NCBI RefSeq assembly: GCF_905147365.1
Contig: NC_056428.1
Span: 4,494,001-4,558,000, forward strand
Length of the DNA stretch: 64,000 bases
Reading direction: 5' to 3'
Source of the DNA: Aricia agestis
Lineage: Eukaryota > Arthropoda > Insecta > Lepidoptera > Lycaenidae
Under the pieces are notes generated by a model. It was not told where the DNA came from. It saw nothing but the letters and a program-made list of their open reading frames with translations, and did no database searches. Made by a program: the position numbers and the translations under genes. Below, piece after piece: positions 23,207-33,018 of the stretch; the first letter of the stretch is position 1; every line of letters starts with the position of its first letter.

Positions 23207-23593
23207 GTGCCCGCTAAACAAGAGGATAAAGAAGCTAATGCCTCAACTGAAGCCCAAGAGCAAGCTGGGCCAGTTTTTGATGAGCTCGGAGGTAAGCTCT
23301 TTTGTTTTTTTATTATTTGATAGTGTGTTTATGCAAGGCAATTAATTTAATTTAGTTTGTAAATATTATGTAAATAAAACCTTTACTTTTCATATTATGT
23401 CTATTACATTAAAAAAATTAAAAAGTGTATATTTTATTATACTTAATAGATAAGGATTCAGGGTGTAATAATTATTATGTAACTGCCGTTAGTCATTTCA
23501 TGTTATCTAATATATTCATATCACATTACAGATACATGGGCGGATGCCAAAGTATCTAAAAAGAGCAAGAAGAAAGCTCGTAAAGATCAGTGA
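23207..23593 (+). CDS. Orphan last two exons of a lysine-rich protein
   Basis: Exon 23207-23291 follows TTATTTACAG and reads VPAKQEDKEANASTEAQEQA, then GPVFDELG. The second exon, 23532-23593, reads DTWADAKVSKKSKKKARKDQ and stop. Phases agree across the intron. The tail (a tryptophan followed by K-rich KKSKKKAR) resembles the C-terminus of LYRIC/metadherin proteins. It also echoes the VWEEVPKKSDKKK segment of the gene at 58.2 kb. No upstream exon was found on this strand, so this may be the 3' end of a displaced or duplicated gene, or a fragment captured between the inverted arms. Confidence 0.55.
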
Positions 23594-23787
23594 GGATTTG
23601 AGGACAGGGTCCGCAAACAATATGTATATATTGTTTGCGGAAGTTAATATCAGTTGGCGCAGTGTAGCCATCAATTCTCATTTGTGTTTTGACAAAATTC
23701 TGCAAGAGGGCTCTCTATGCCCCCGTGTATTATTTTCCTCTATGCTCTCTCCAGTCTATAGTACCTCAATCATAGATTAATTATACA

Positions 23788-24383
23788 GTTCGACAAGGCT
23801 TTAATTGAATGTGTCAATGTCAGTCAATGTGCGCTGCTAGTAAAGGAGAACTGTCAAAAATGACGTTTTTGTATGCTTATAGCGTTAAGAAGCCCATTCA
23901 TTATCCTGCATTGCAGTCCGCCGTGCAGTCCGTCGGCTAATGCAGGATAGTGAATGATGTTGCAGGCCTGCAACACCATTCACTATCCTGCATTAGCCGG
24001 CGGGCTGCACGGCAGTCCTGCCGTGAATAACAATGGGCGTTAATGGGCTTTAAGGGATGTATATAAGGTCAAATTCCGTACTACATCCAATTAAATTATG
24101 AAAGTTCTAAATATGTAAAAAATTGGACACCCAGGCACTTATTTTTAATTATAATGATTTTTTATAATTGATTTTTAAATAACTATTCGATATTAAATTG
24201 TTATTGAAAAAAAGTTGTTGTAATTTGACTACCGCAAATGGCAGCGAAGAAAGCTCGGCAAAGCTTTAAATGAAGGTGGCGAAAAAAGGAACTAACGCTG
24301 CCACATACAAAAACGACATATTTGACAGTTCTTCTTTACCAGCAGCGCCCCCGCCCAAGTTCATATAAAGTCTTGTCGCACCC
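23788..24383. mobile_element. Long-TIR MITE in the palindrome spacer, with nested GC-rich palindrome
   Basis: Ends (AGTTCGACAAGGCTTT..., and complement of GTGCGACAAGACTTTATATG) extend about 90 bp inward, matching the 3755-3888 family. The middle (23896-24060) is a separate palindrome built from ATTCACTATCCTGCATTAGC and complement, with GCAGTCCGCCGTGCAG-type repeats like those at 47.7 and 48.0 kb. Confidence 0.7.
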
Positions 24384-24398
24384 TTCGAAGGATAATTT

Positions 24399-27083
24399 CA
24401 TAGATTAAGGATATCTAAGGTAGATGGCTTCTTAGCTCGCCAGCGCGTGGCCATTTTATGCTTGTGTGCAATTGCCGTAGTGTGCGTGTAGGGATGGGCG
24501 TATATCGATAAAAATATAAAATTAGACTACAGCTATCGACCAATAGTCAACCATAATTTTATTTATAGATTTTTATCACGTTAATATAGATTTTTACAAC
24601 ATCAAAAAAATGAAGTTATCAATTCGGCCCGTATGTTCAAATGTATATGAAAATACTTTTATAGAAATAAAATATTTAAGTATATAATTACACAAATAGT
24701 TTAAAATATACATAATAATTATGTATACTCTATAAGCCACGAAGGCTTGTCCGGAGTGTAATCAATAAAATCAACAGTTTTTATAAAAAAGCAACAGAAG
24801 AACAAAAATACTTTATTATACTTAATTACTATTATCCATATAATATGCCATACATCATAATTCATAACAAGCATGTAATAATCGGGCACCGGTATTAGGA
24901 CACATTGTATAATATTACACATTACACACTTATCAAAAATTAGAAATTAAATGAAAATGAAAAATATTCAAACATAAGGTTTTATTGAATATTATGTTCT
25001 TAGTCGGAGCTTATGAAGTAAATATAATATTAACTTCCATATAGGTTCTCAATTGTCTTCATCATCACATTGACCTCTTCTCTAGGAGCATTTCTTTAAC
25101 CTAAAAAATATTTTGTTTAGTATCAATATTCCATTTTTTGCACATTACAAAATTTGGATATGTCAAGATTTAAATGAAAAAATATGAAATTAGCAATTTT
25201 TAAATATGGTTTACGGGGAAGGTTGTCTGCTTTATAATTATTAGACTCTATTTAATGACTGCATTTGTGTATCATATATAATAAAAATCTTAAATATATG
25301 TATAGTATAAAAGTATTAAATATATTTCCGTTGCCTGTAACACAAGTCCTTTAGGTACTTAGCACGGGGCCAGACTGACGTGGTGTGAAGCGTCCATAGA
25401 TATTAATATGATATCCATAGATATCATGCTAAAAAAAATTACGTATTGAGATTTGAATGCAATCATGTTCTTTAGATCATTTAAAATGGCATCCATAACT
25501 TAAAGAAATGTGGGTTGATCCACAATTAATGTTAACCGCGAGTATACGAGTATTGAATACTTAAATTCATATTATAAAATATAAACTTTAGCTAACCTTA
25601 ATATGCCTCGAAAATTATACTGAAAACAGTTGACAACAGTCTCCTTAACGGGGGGGTAGTGATAAGGGGGATTTTACATAAACTATCCCTATTCCCTCCT
25701 CACTCCATCTCACCATCAGAATACTCGGTTATAATCTAAACTTAAAAATAATATTATCTTCATTATAGGTCTCTCCTTCATCACCATCATATTGAACTCT
25801 TCTTTAGAAGCATTCCAAAAACCTAAAAAAATAGTTGGTTTAGTGTCATTAAATGTACTTAATACTATAAAAGATATACTGTATATATAATATTGTTTAC
25901 GGGGCAATATGCTTTATGTTTGTTTTCCATACTTAACCCATCAAGCCCCAAGCGGAACCCAGGTGCCGCATAACAACTGAATATCTATTGTGTCTGGTAT
26001 TTATTAAAAAAGAGTAATGCCAGGATAAATTTTCAAAAAGTAAATCCAAGTAATGATTTGAGTACTTACAGGGGGAGGTGTAAGAGCTGTTGATCATTTT
26101 ACTCTCCGTTAGAACTTTTTTATTTCAATAAAATCATTGTTTCAAACTTACGTTTAAAATGATTATCCCAATATTGTGATGCCTTCATAAGGGAGTAAGG
26201 ATTAAAAACTTGCATGAAACTTGCGTCTAAAAAATATTCTGTTCGTCGTCTATTTTGAAGCATTTTCAAATCCTGAAAAAAAAACATTTAGTCCATGACA
26301 ATATTTTTATCGATATAAATATATACTTCAAGCAAGGTGCATCCCTAAAGCACACGTAAAAATCTATGCCAAATTATTACTTGATGTGACATTTTTAGCA
26401 CTAATGCCTTACATAGCACGAATAAGGGATTAATAAACTTTTAAATTTTCTTTTTAGCTTACAAAAATACCGATTGATAAGCCCATAAAACGTTGTTGAA
26501 AACTTACGTATGACAAGTTAAATCCACGTGTTTGAGGCATTCCTTGGCCGTTTTTATGGTTTATTATTTAGCGGAACCACAAAACCCAACAAGATATTGC
26601 ATTTAACGTTCACTAAACACTTTTATTAGCACTTTTAAAACATGAAATATGCAGGCCGATTCCTTTGTTATGTTCTACTGGGTAGGACATAACATTACAG
26701 GCTTTTGACGTTTACGCACCGATATGAGCTTTCTCTTTCACTCAACTTACTGCGTTGTTAGAAAGAGTAACATTATCAACTGTCAAAATATAACTGCCAA
26801 TAGTATAATACCTCCATGGATAATTTTCATAAATTTCAATTTGAAATATTTCCTCAGAATTACCGGTGAACCCACTTTTTTTTTGGGCTCAAAAAATCGC
26901 AAATCGTATAAAGAAATTGATAAGCAGTTTTTTAGCTGTTTATCTTTGATACAAAGTTCCAAATTTTGACGAATTCTCAAAAATTGTAACACTTCCGGCA
27001 AACATTACGTACGATAAATGGAAATTTTAAAATGAATTATTTCACGTAACTTGTCGGTAAGGTATTGATTTTTTCATGATTTT
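24399..27083 (-). repeat. Right arm of the large inverted repeat (2.69 kb)
   Basis: Reverse complement of 20199-23034 with scattered substitutions and small indels. The spacer between arms is 1.36 kb (23035-24398). The open frame at 26783-27001 is interrupted in the left arm and is not called. Confidence 0.93.
25716..26540 (-). CDS. Unrecognised 86-residue three-exon protein, right palindrome copy
   Basis: Exons 26508-26540, 26152-26272 and 25716-25822 mirror the left copy with identical exon lengths (33, 121 and 107 bp), donors and phases. The protein differs at MNTSQYW, here MKASQYW; exons 1 and 3 encode the same residues. Two complete reading frames with matching splice sites, despite many intronic differences, suggest either recent duplication or gene conversion. 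The two copies are convergent, each transcribed toward the spacer. The function is unknown. Confidence 0.5.
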
Positions 27084-27470
27084 TTGTTATCAATCGATGC
27101 AGGATGTTATATTCTACTATATACTTCGAATTTAGCTCAAAATCTTTGAATTTATAAATGTTATATAGGGACATCCTTATATAAGTTCCTTTTCTCGCCA
27201 CGTTCATAAACAGCCTTGTCGAACTCTACCTTCATGACCTCAATGGTCCAATGTCCATAATCCATTTTTTTTAATCATCCCGGTCGGGACAGGCAAAGGG
27301 AGCGTTGCCCACAAGAAGTTTACACCCTGTAAACTTCTTGGTTGCCCATATAGCCATTTCCATAATCCATTGACATGCCATTGACATTGCATTTGACATT
27401 TTTAAATATAACCTAAAAACATTGTTTTACAAAAATATAGTAGCCTGTATTAAAATAAAAAAAGTGAAAA
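27084..27470. other. PTCD1 upstream region
   Basis: It holds the right half of the mariner-type MITE family (27185-27222, CTTTTCTCGCCACGTTCATA) and a short hairpin (AAGAAGTTTACACCCTGTAAACTTCTT, about 27316-27342). The promoter itself is not resolvable. Confidence 0.45.
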
Positions 27471-30400
27471 ATGAACTCACGTTACCTAAGATCTTTTACG
27501 ATATTACGGACCTTAAAACAGAGCAATCGCTACGTTACAACTTTAAGCAATTTTCCCCTAAGCCAAGAAAAACATAATAAAAAGGAATTCAAGACGGAAA
27601 ACAATAATTTAAACTATTTAGGAGACCCAGATACATTTGGGACCCTCTCAAAAAAGGTTGTAGAACATAACTTCGAAGAAGATGAAGATGATATTAAAGA
27701 AGAAAAGTTTCTGCAAGACTTGCCTTTACAGTCACAAAAGCTAACCATTAAACAGTATGCTGATCTAATCAAGCAATATGTTAAATTAAAACGTTTAAAA
27801 GAAGCTATTGACATTCTCGAAGTGAGAATGTTAAAGGAAGATCGGGTTAAACCAGATAACTACATATACAATATATTAATTGGTGCATGTGCCGAGCTTG
27901 GGTACACGAAAAAAGCATTTAAACTTTATAATGACATGAAAAAAAGAACTTTAAAACCTACTGGGGATACCTACACATGCCTGTTCGAAGCCTGCATCAA
28001 CAGTCCCTTTCCAAAGTATGGATTGAAACAAGCCACCAATTTAAGAAACTTGATGATAGAAAAGGGAGTAGAGCCGAATTTGACCAACTACAATGTCATG
28101 ATCAAAACTTTTGGCAGATGTTCTGACCTGCCTACCGCTTTCAAAATTGTTGATGAGATGATTTCAAAGAAAATTAAAATAAGAGTTCAAACATTCAATC
28201 ACCTGCTACAAGCCTGTATCACAGATAAAGAAAATGGGTTAAGACATGGCCTAGTGGTTTGGAGAAAAATGCTGAATATGAAAGAAAAACCAAATATTTA
28301 CTCATTCAATCTTATGCTGAGATGTGTTAAGGAATGTAATTTAGGCTCTAAAGACGATCTAATACAACTGATCGAAGCTTCTCAAATACAATTACAACCG
28401 AATCCAAAACCTCTGTTTATTGAAGGAAAAGCAGAAACTAAACATAATAACATACAAAAGTTAAAAAGCCCTAAAAATTCAATGGAAGAAGTTTGTATAA
28501 AAGAAGACAGCAATAGTGATGAGTCTAGCAGCTTACCTAATAATAACAATGTGACACAATTACAAAACATTACTTCTTTAGCCACTGCAGAACCAACCTT
28601 ACAAATAATTGATAAGCCTAATAAAATAACCACCTCGCAAAGAACTGTTCCGAATCTACTTTCAAAAGTTATAAACATAGATGAAGTGTTATCCCTGCAA
28701 GAAGTAACTACCCCACAAGACAAATTTGCCATTATAGGAGGCCAAGATGACTTCCTAAAAGAAATGAATGTTTATTCAGTGCAGCCAGATATAAAAACAT
28801 TTACACAGATGCTACCCCTTCTTGAAAATAGTACAGAGGCGGAAAATAGACTTCTAGAATCAATGAATGCATTAAACATTAAACCAGACATAGATTTTTA
28901 TAATATGCTCATGAAGAAGAGGTGTTTGAGATATGATTATAATGCTGCCCTTGTAAGTGTAATATATTGTGCAATACAATTATCACATATTTTATGAATT
29001 CTTTTTTTGGTATTATTTTTTAATTTTGTTTTTTTTTCAGGCAGTAAAGAATATAATTGAAAAAGACAGGAAATCTAGAAAGAGGCATCCATTAAGTAAA
29101 AAACACAGTTTAAAATTGAATATCATGACTTATGGTATACTAGCACTAACCTGCAAAGATCGGAAACAGGCTGAGGAACTTTTGAATGAAATGAAAGAAA
29201 AGCAACTCAAGTAAGTCATAGTACAGTATGTACATTATTGAGTAGGTAGCTGTAGAACAAAAAGAGATGTAAATAAAAAATGTAGTTCTTTAAACAAAGT
29301 ATAACTTGAAAAATTTTAATTCATAATGTTGGTGTAACATTCATAATTTAAAACAGAATTACAAAATGTATTAATTCTGTTTTAAATTATGAATTTTATA
29401 CCAACATAAATATATAGTGGAGGTCTGTGTGTGTTTAGCTACCGTATATAACTTACTAGTGACCCGCCCCGGCTTCGCACAGGTATAAAATATAATAATA
29501 TCTAAGCCACTCACTGAAAAAATGATTAAAATCGATCCAGTAGTTTTGATGACTTATAAACTTCTAAACTAAGGCAACTATTGTGATATTTCTTGATAAG
29601 TAATGAGTAATGACGAATTTTAATATACTTTCATCTTTTAATATTGTTTTTGCAGATTAAACATAGAAATTCTAGGAACTTTGCTCCAGAACGCAACACA
29701 TGACATGCAGTTTGGATATATTCTGTTTGTTATGAGTTTGGTGAAACAAGATAATTTGAGGGTTAATGGTGTGTTCCTGAAACACTTGGAAAAATTCAAT
29801 AATAAGTGCCTTTCTATTCTTGAAAAGGTAACTGATACTTATTTTAATACATCACCACCTAGAAATATCATAGAAATTCCTATAATAACCTACTGCCTAC
29901 TCAGGCTTTCAATCACATACAAATATTATATTGCTTTCTAATTTCTACATGTGACTTTGTATGCGAAAAGATAAGTAGTTTGGTTAGCATACTTTTCAGG
30001 GTTCCGTAGCCAAATGGCAAAAAACGGAACCCTTATAGATTCGTCATGTCTGTCTGTCTGTCTGTCTGTTAGTCCGAAAGTCACAGCCACTTTTCTCCGA
30101 AACTATAAGAGCTATACTATTGAAACTTGGTAAGTAGATGTAGTCTGTGAACCGCATTAAGATTTTGATACAAATGGAAATATTATTAAAAATTTTAGAG
30201 GTCCCCATAGATACAACTGAAACAAAAAAATAATATGTTTACCCGTACCATTCTATGGTTGGTATGAAAGTTGAATTGGCTTATTACTGTGACATCTTGG
30301 AATGGTTTGCAGTTGTTGGTTCCTATATAGTCTATTTCGTTTTTGTGTCGGCTATCTGGAGATATCCAGGTCCACTTCATTGATTAATTTTTCTTATAGG

Positions 30401-32772
30401 TGTTCATGAACGAGAGTTTGTGTTCGTGAGCTAGGCTTATCATTCTGTTGCCGTTATCATTTCTTTGTCCTATTCCGTATTTTCCAATTACAGAATCTTC
30501 GCCTGGGTTCTGGTGTCCAACTCTACCATTGAAATCGCCCATTAGAATAATGTTTTTATTTTTAGTGGTGCTAAGGGTTTCGGTAAGTATTCCGTATTCG
30601 TCTTTTGATTTTTCGTCAGAGATTTCGGTAGGTGCATATATCTGAATGATAGACCATTTATCTTTGTACCCAGGGAGACCCCAATTCAGGATGGCCATTC
30701 TTTCGTTTATTCATTGGAATTCGTCAATATATTTCTTTAGTTAATTCTTGACCATAAATCCGACTCCGTTATGACCTTTGGTTTGTCCTTTGTGGTAGAA
30801 TATATAGTTATCATGTTCAATGATTTTTTCTCCACACTATGGGGGATATTAGATTATCATATTTATTATATTGGATCCGAGATCATTGAGTCAATGATAT
30901 TGGATAATGTATTATAGACATATGATTCATTTCTTCCTTGATCATAGATTTTTGACATTTGCTGAGAGATTGGATCCAATACGGTCATAGAAATAGGTGC
31001 TGCCAGTTATTTAATATAAAAAAGAGTTTTTAATTTCTTGTTCGTTAATATGTTTCAAATAATGTAATGCAATTATTTTTCTAATTATATACTTGGATAA
31101 TCTTGCTGAAATAACAAAAAACAAGTCATATTAAAAATGACGATGTCTTTTGACAAATCGAATTCTCTGAGATCTAGTAACCCTGACGTCAATACCTGTC
31201 AGTGTTAGCGCTCTCCATTGGCTATTGAAACCACATATGACGTAAAATAGGATCAATGAAATATGATAATGTAATATGCAGATATGATCAAATGATCATA
31301 TATATTGGATCCTATATATGATCATAGCAATGATCCAATATAAATGATAATGTAATACCCCCCTAAGACCTGGTATGTCCCATTTTATATGGGTTAGCGC
31401 CTCTTCTATTTCTTTGAGTTTTTCGTCAGTTAGGGTCAAAGTATTCAGCGTTGCAATATACCGTACTATCAAAGAAGTTGATTCTTAGGCAGAAGGGGGA
31501 CCCAGCCGACAGATCACAATCAACCATAAACTTATAATATACTATAAGTTTATGCAATTAACATTGAATTGACATGATCTGACCAAATGCCGTTGGTCTG
31601 TCAACTGCCTAGGAATCAATTTCCTCGATGGTACATTAAGTTGTCTCTACGTTTTTCTTTTGTAGGGATATATTTTTAGGGTTCTTTGGGTAATTTTTAT
31701 CTAGGGGGTATTGGTCTAACTCCTCCACGGTGACCAGCCGGATTGGGGAGTAATTGATTATCTTGCCGCAATCAATCAGCTTCTTACATAATGTTTTGGT
31801 TACTTTAGTGGTATTTGATAATGGATGTTTTTACATATTGGTTTATTTTCACTTAGGGGGATATTGGATTATCATATATATTGGATCCGAGATCATTGAG
31901 TCAATGATATTGGATAATGTAATATAGACATATGATTAATTTCTTCCTTGATCAAAGATTTTTGACATTTGCTGAGAGATTGGATCCAATATGGTCATAG
32001 AAATAGGTGTTGCCAGTTATTTAATATTAAAAAGAGTTTTTAATTTCTTGTTCGTTAATATGTTTCAAATAATGTAATGTAATTATTTTTCTAATTATAT
32101 ACTTGGATAATCTTGCTGAAATAAAAAAACAAGCCATATTAAAAATGACGATGTCTTTTGTTAAATCGAATTCTCTGAGATCTAGTAACCCTGACGTCAA
32201 TACCTGTCAGCGTTAGCGCTCGCCATTGGCTATTGAAACCACATATGACGTAAAATAGGATCAATGAAATATGATAATGTAATATACAGATATGATCAAA
32301 TGATCATATATATTGGATCCTATATATGATCATAGAAATGATCATATATAAATGATAATGTAATACCCCCCTTATATTTGTACAAATAGCGTTAGTTGTG
32401 GTGGCTCCGTTGTTGTGTTTTGCTACTGTTGGTCTGTGGTGTTTTTGTGAGGTTTTTGTGACGAAAAATATGGAAGTTTTTGTTTATTTTGCTTGGTTAG
32501 CATACTATTCTCAAAAAAATATTATGTTGCAGAATAAACAAAATAATGTTGAAAGTCCCGTGTTAAAAGCTGCTTACGAGAGGTTCTATAAAATATACAT
32601 AAATTGGTTGAATGATATTAACATAGAAGAAGTGCTAAAAGAGGAACACCCTTGGCAGCAGTTCAAGGAGCCACATCCAGAGACACTACAGAGGGAGAAC
32701 ATAAATATAATACAACCAAAGAAGTTTTATAAAAGAAGCCATAGATTTGTTAAATATGTGCCAAAAGTTTGA
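27471..32772 (+). CDS. PTCD1: Pentatricopeptide repeat domain-containing protein 1, mitochondrial
   Basis: Exons 27471-28952, 29041-29210, 29656-29827 and 32533-32772 join in phase (0, 2, 0) to 687 residues, close to human PTCD1 (700). The N-terminus (MNSRYLRSFTILRTLKQSNR) is basic without acids, as in a mitochondrial presequence. PPR motifs run from about residue 100 to 290 (GYTKKAFKLYNDMKKRTLKP is nearly identical to the human repeat). A low-complexity linker follows, then the conserved TPQDKFAIIGG segment and further repeats. The last exon has HPWQQFKEP, as in the vertebrate C-terminus. PTCD1 binds mitochondrial RNA (leucine tRNAs, 16S rRNA) and supports mitoribosome assembly (known for the family). 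Intron 3 (2.7 kb) is full of mobile DNA. AATAAA at 32772-32777 overlaps the stop. Confidence 0.93.
29320..29408. repeat. AT-rich hairpin in PTCD1 intron 2
   Basis: TTCATAATTTAAAACAGAATT and its complement face each other around a short loop. A Helitron/LINE-type end (CTAGTGACCCGCCCCGGCTT) starts at about 29455 in the same intron. Confidence 0.7.
29995..30190. repeat. Lepidopteran GGGTTCCGTA repeat fragment
   Basis: It begins GGGTTCCGTAGCCAAATGGC and includes a (TGTC)n-like run. A fuller copy is at 38687-39117 and a decayed reversed one at about 53600-54055. Confidence 0.75.
30841..31362. mobile_element. GATC-rich MITE, copy 1
   Basis: Ends are GGGGGATATTAGATTATCAT and near complement (ATGATAATGTAATACCCCC), flanked by CTAT / CTAA. 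The body has repeated ATGATC and TTGGATCC motifs. It is nearly identical to 31856-32370. Confidence 0.85.
31463..31634. mobile_element. GTACYATC-type MITE
   Basis: Ends are GTACTATCAAAGAAGTTGAT and complement of GTACCATCGAGGAAATTGAT. Same family as 19739-19900 and 39962-40470. Confidence 0.8.
31856..32370. mobile_element. GATC-rich MITE, copy 2
   Basis: Same element and orientation as 30841-31362, with CTTA duplicated at 31852-31855 and 32371-32374. This suggests a 4-bp target duplication for the family. Confidence 0.85.
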
Positions 32773-32804
32773 ATAAAAAACTGTTACCAATAGATGGGTT
32801 TATT
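32772..32804. promoter_or_regulatory. Back-to-back poly(A) signals of PTCD1 and eIF3L
   Basis: AATAAA at 32772-32777 (plus) serves PTCD1, and the reverse complement of AATAAA at 32799-32804 could serve eIF3L. If both are used, the two 3' ends overlap by some tens of bases. Confidence 0.55.
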
Positions 32805-33018
32805 TGTAAAATGGTTTAAGCCCTGCACAACATTAAGATTGGTAAAGTTCAATGGATATGGCGCAGCCTTAAAATTTTAGATGTTTTTGGTAGACCATGG
32901 GGTGCCAGATGGTTTATAAGAAGGGACCACCAGACACGCTTGGTGTGTTGGGGTTGGTAGTTCAGTGATCAGGGGTTATTGATAGATTTTAAAGTTGTGC
33001 GTGGCCTTGACAAATCTC

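Larger units (their letters stand above)
30195..31850 (-). pseudogene. LINE (RTE-like) endonuclease fragment, cut by MITEs
   Basis: Minus-strand frames give IIQIYAPTE and ILMGDFNGRVG (30384-30698), then WTWISPDSRHKNEIDYI (30195-30380), the catalytic signatures of an APE-type endonuclease. Upstream pieces near 30700-30840 (HKGQTKGHNGVGFMV), 31370-31460 (LKEIEEALTHIKWDI) and 31640-31830 appear to continue the same protein, separated by MITEs at 30841-31362 and 31463-31634. The copy is frameshifted and dead. It lies in PTCD1 intron 3, antisense to the gene. Confidence 0.75.

Noticed and set aside
26783..27001. 72-residue open frame in the right palindrome arm
   Set aside because: The corresponding left-arm sequence has an in-frame stop and a one-base deletion, so the frame is not conserved.
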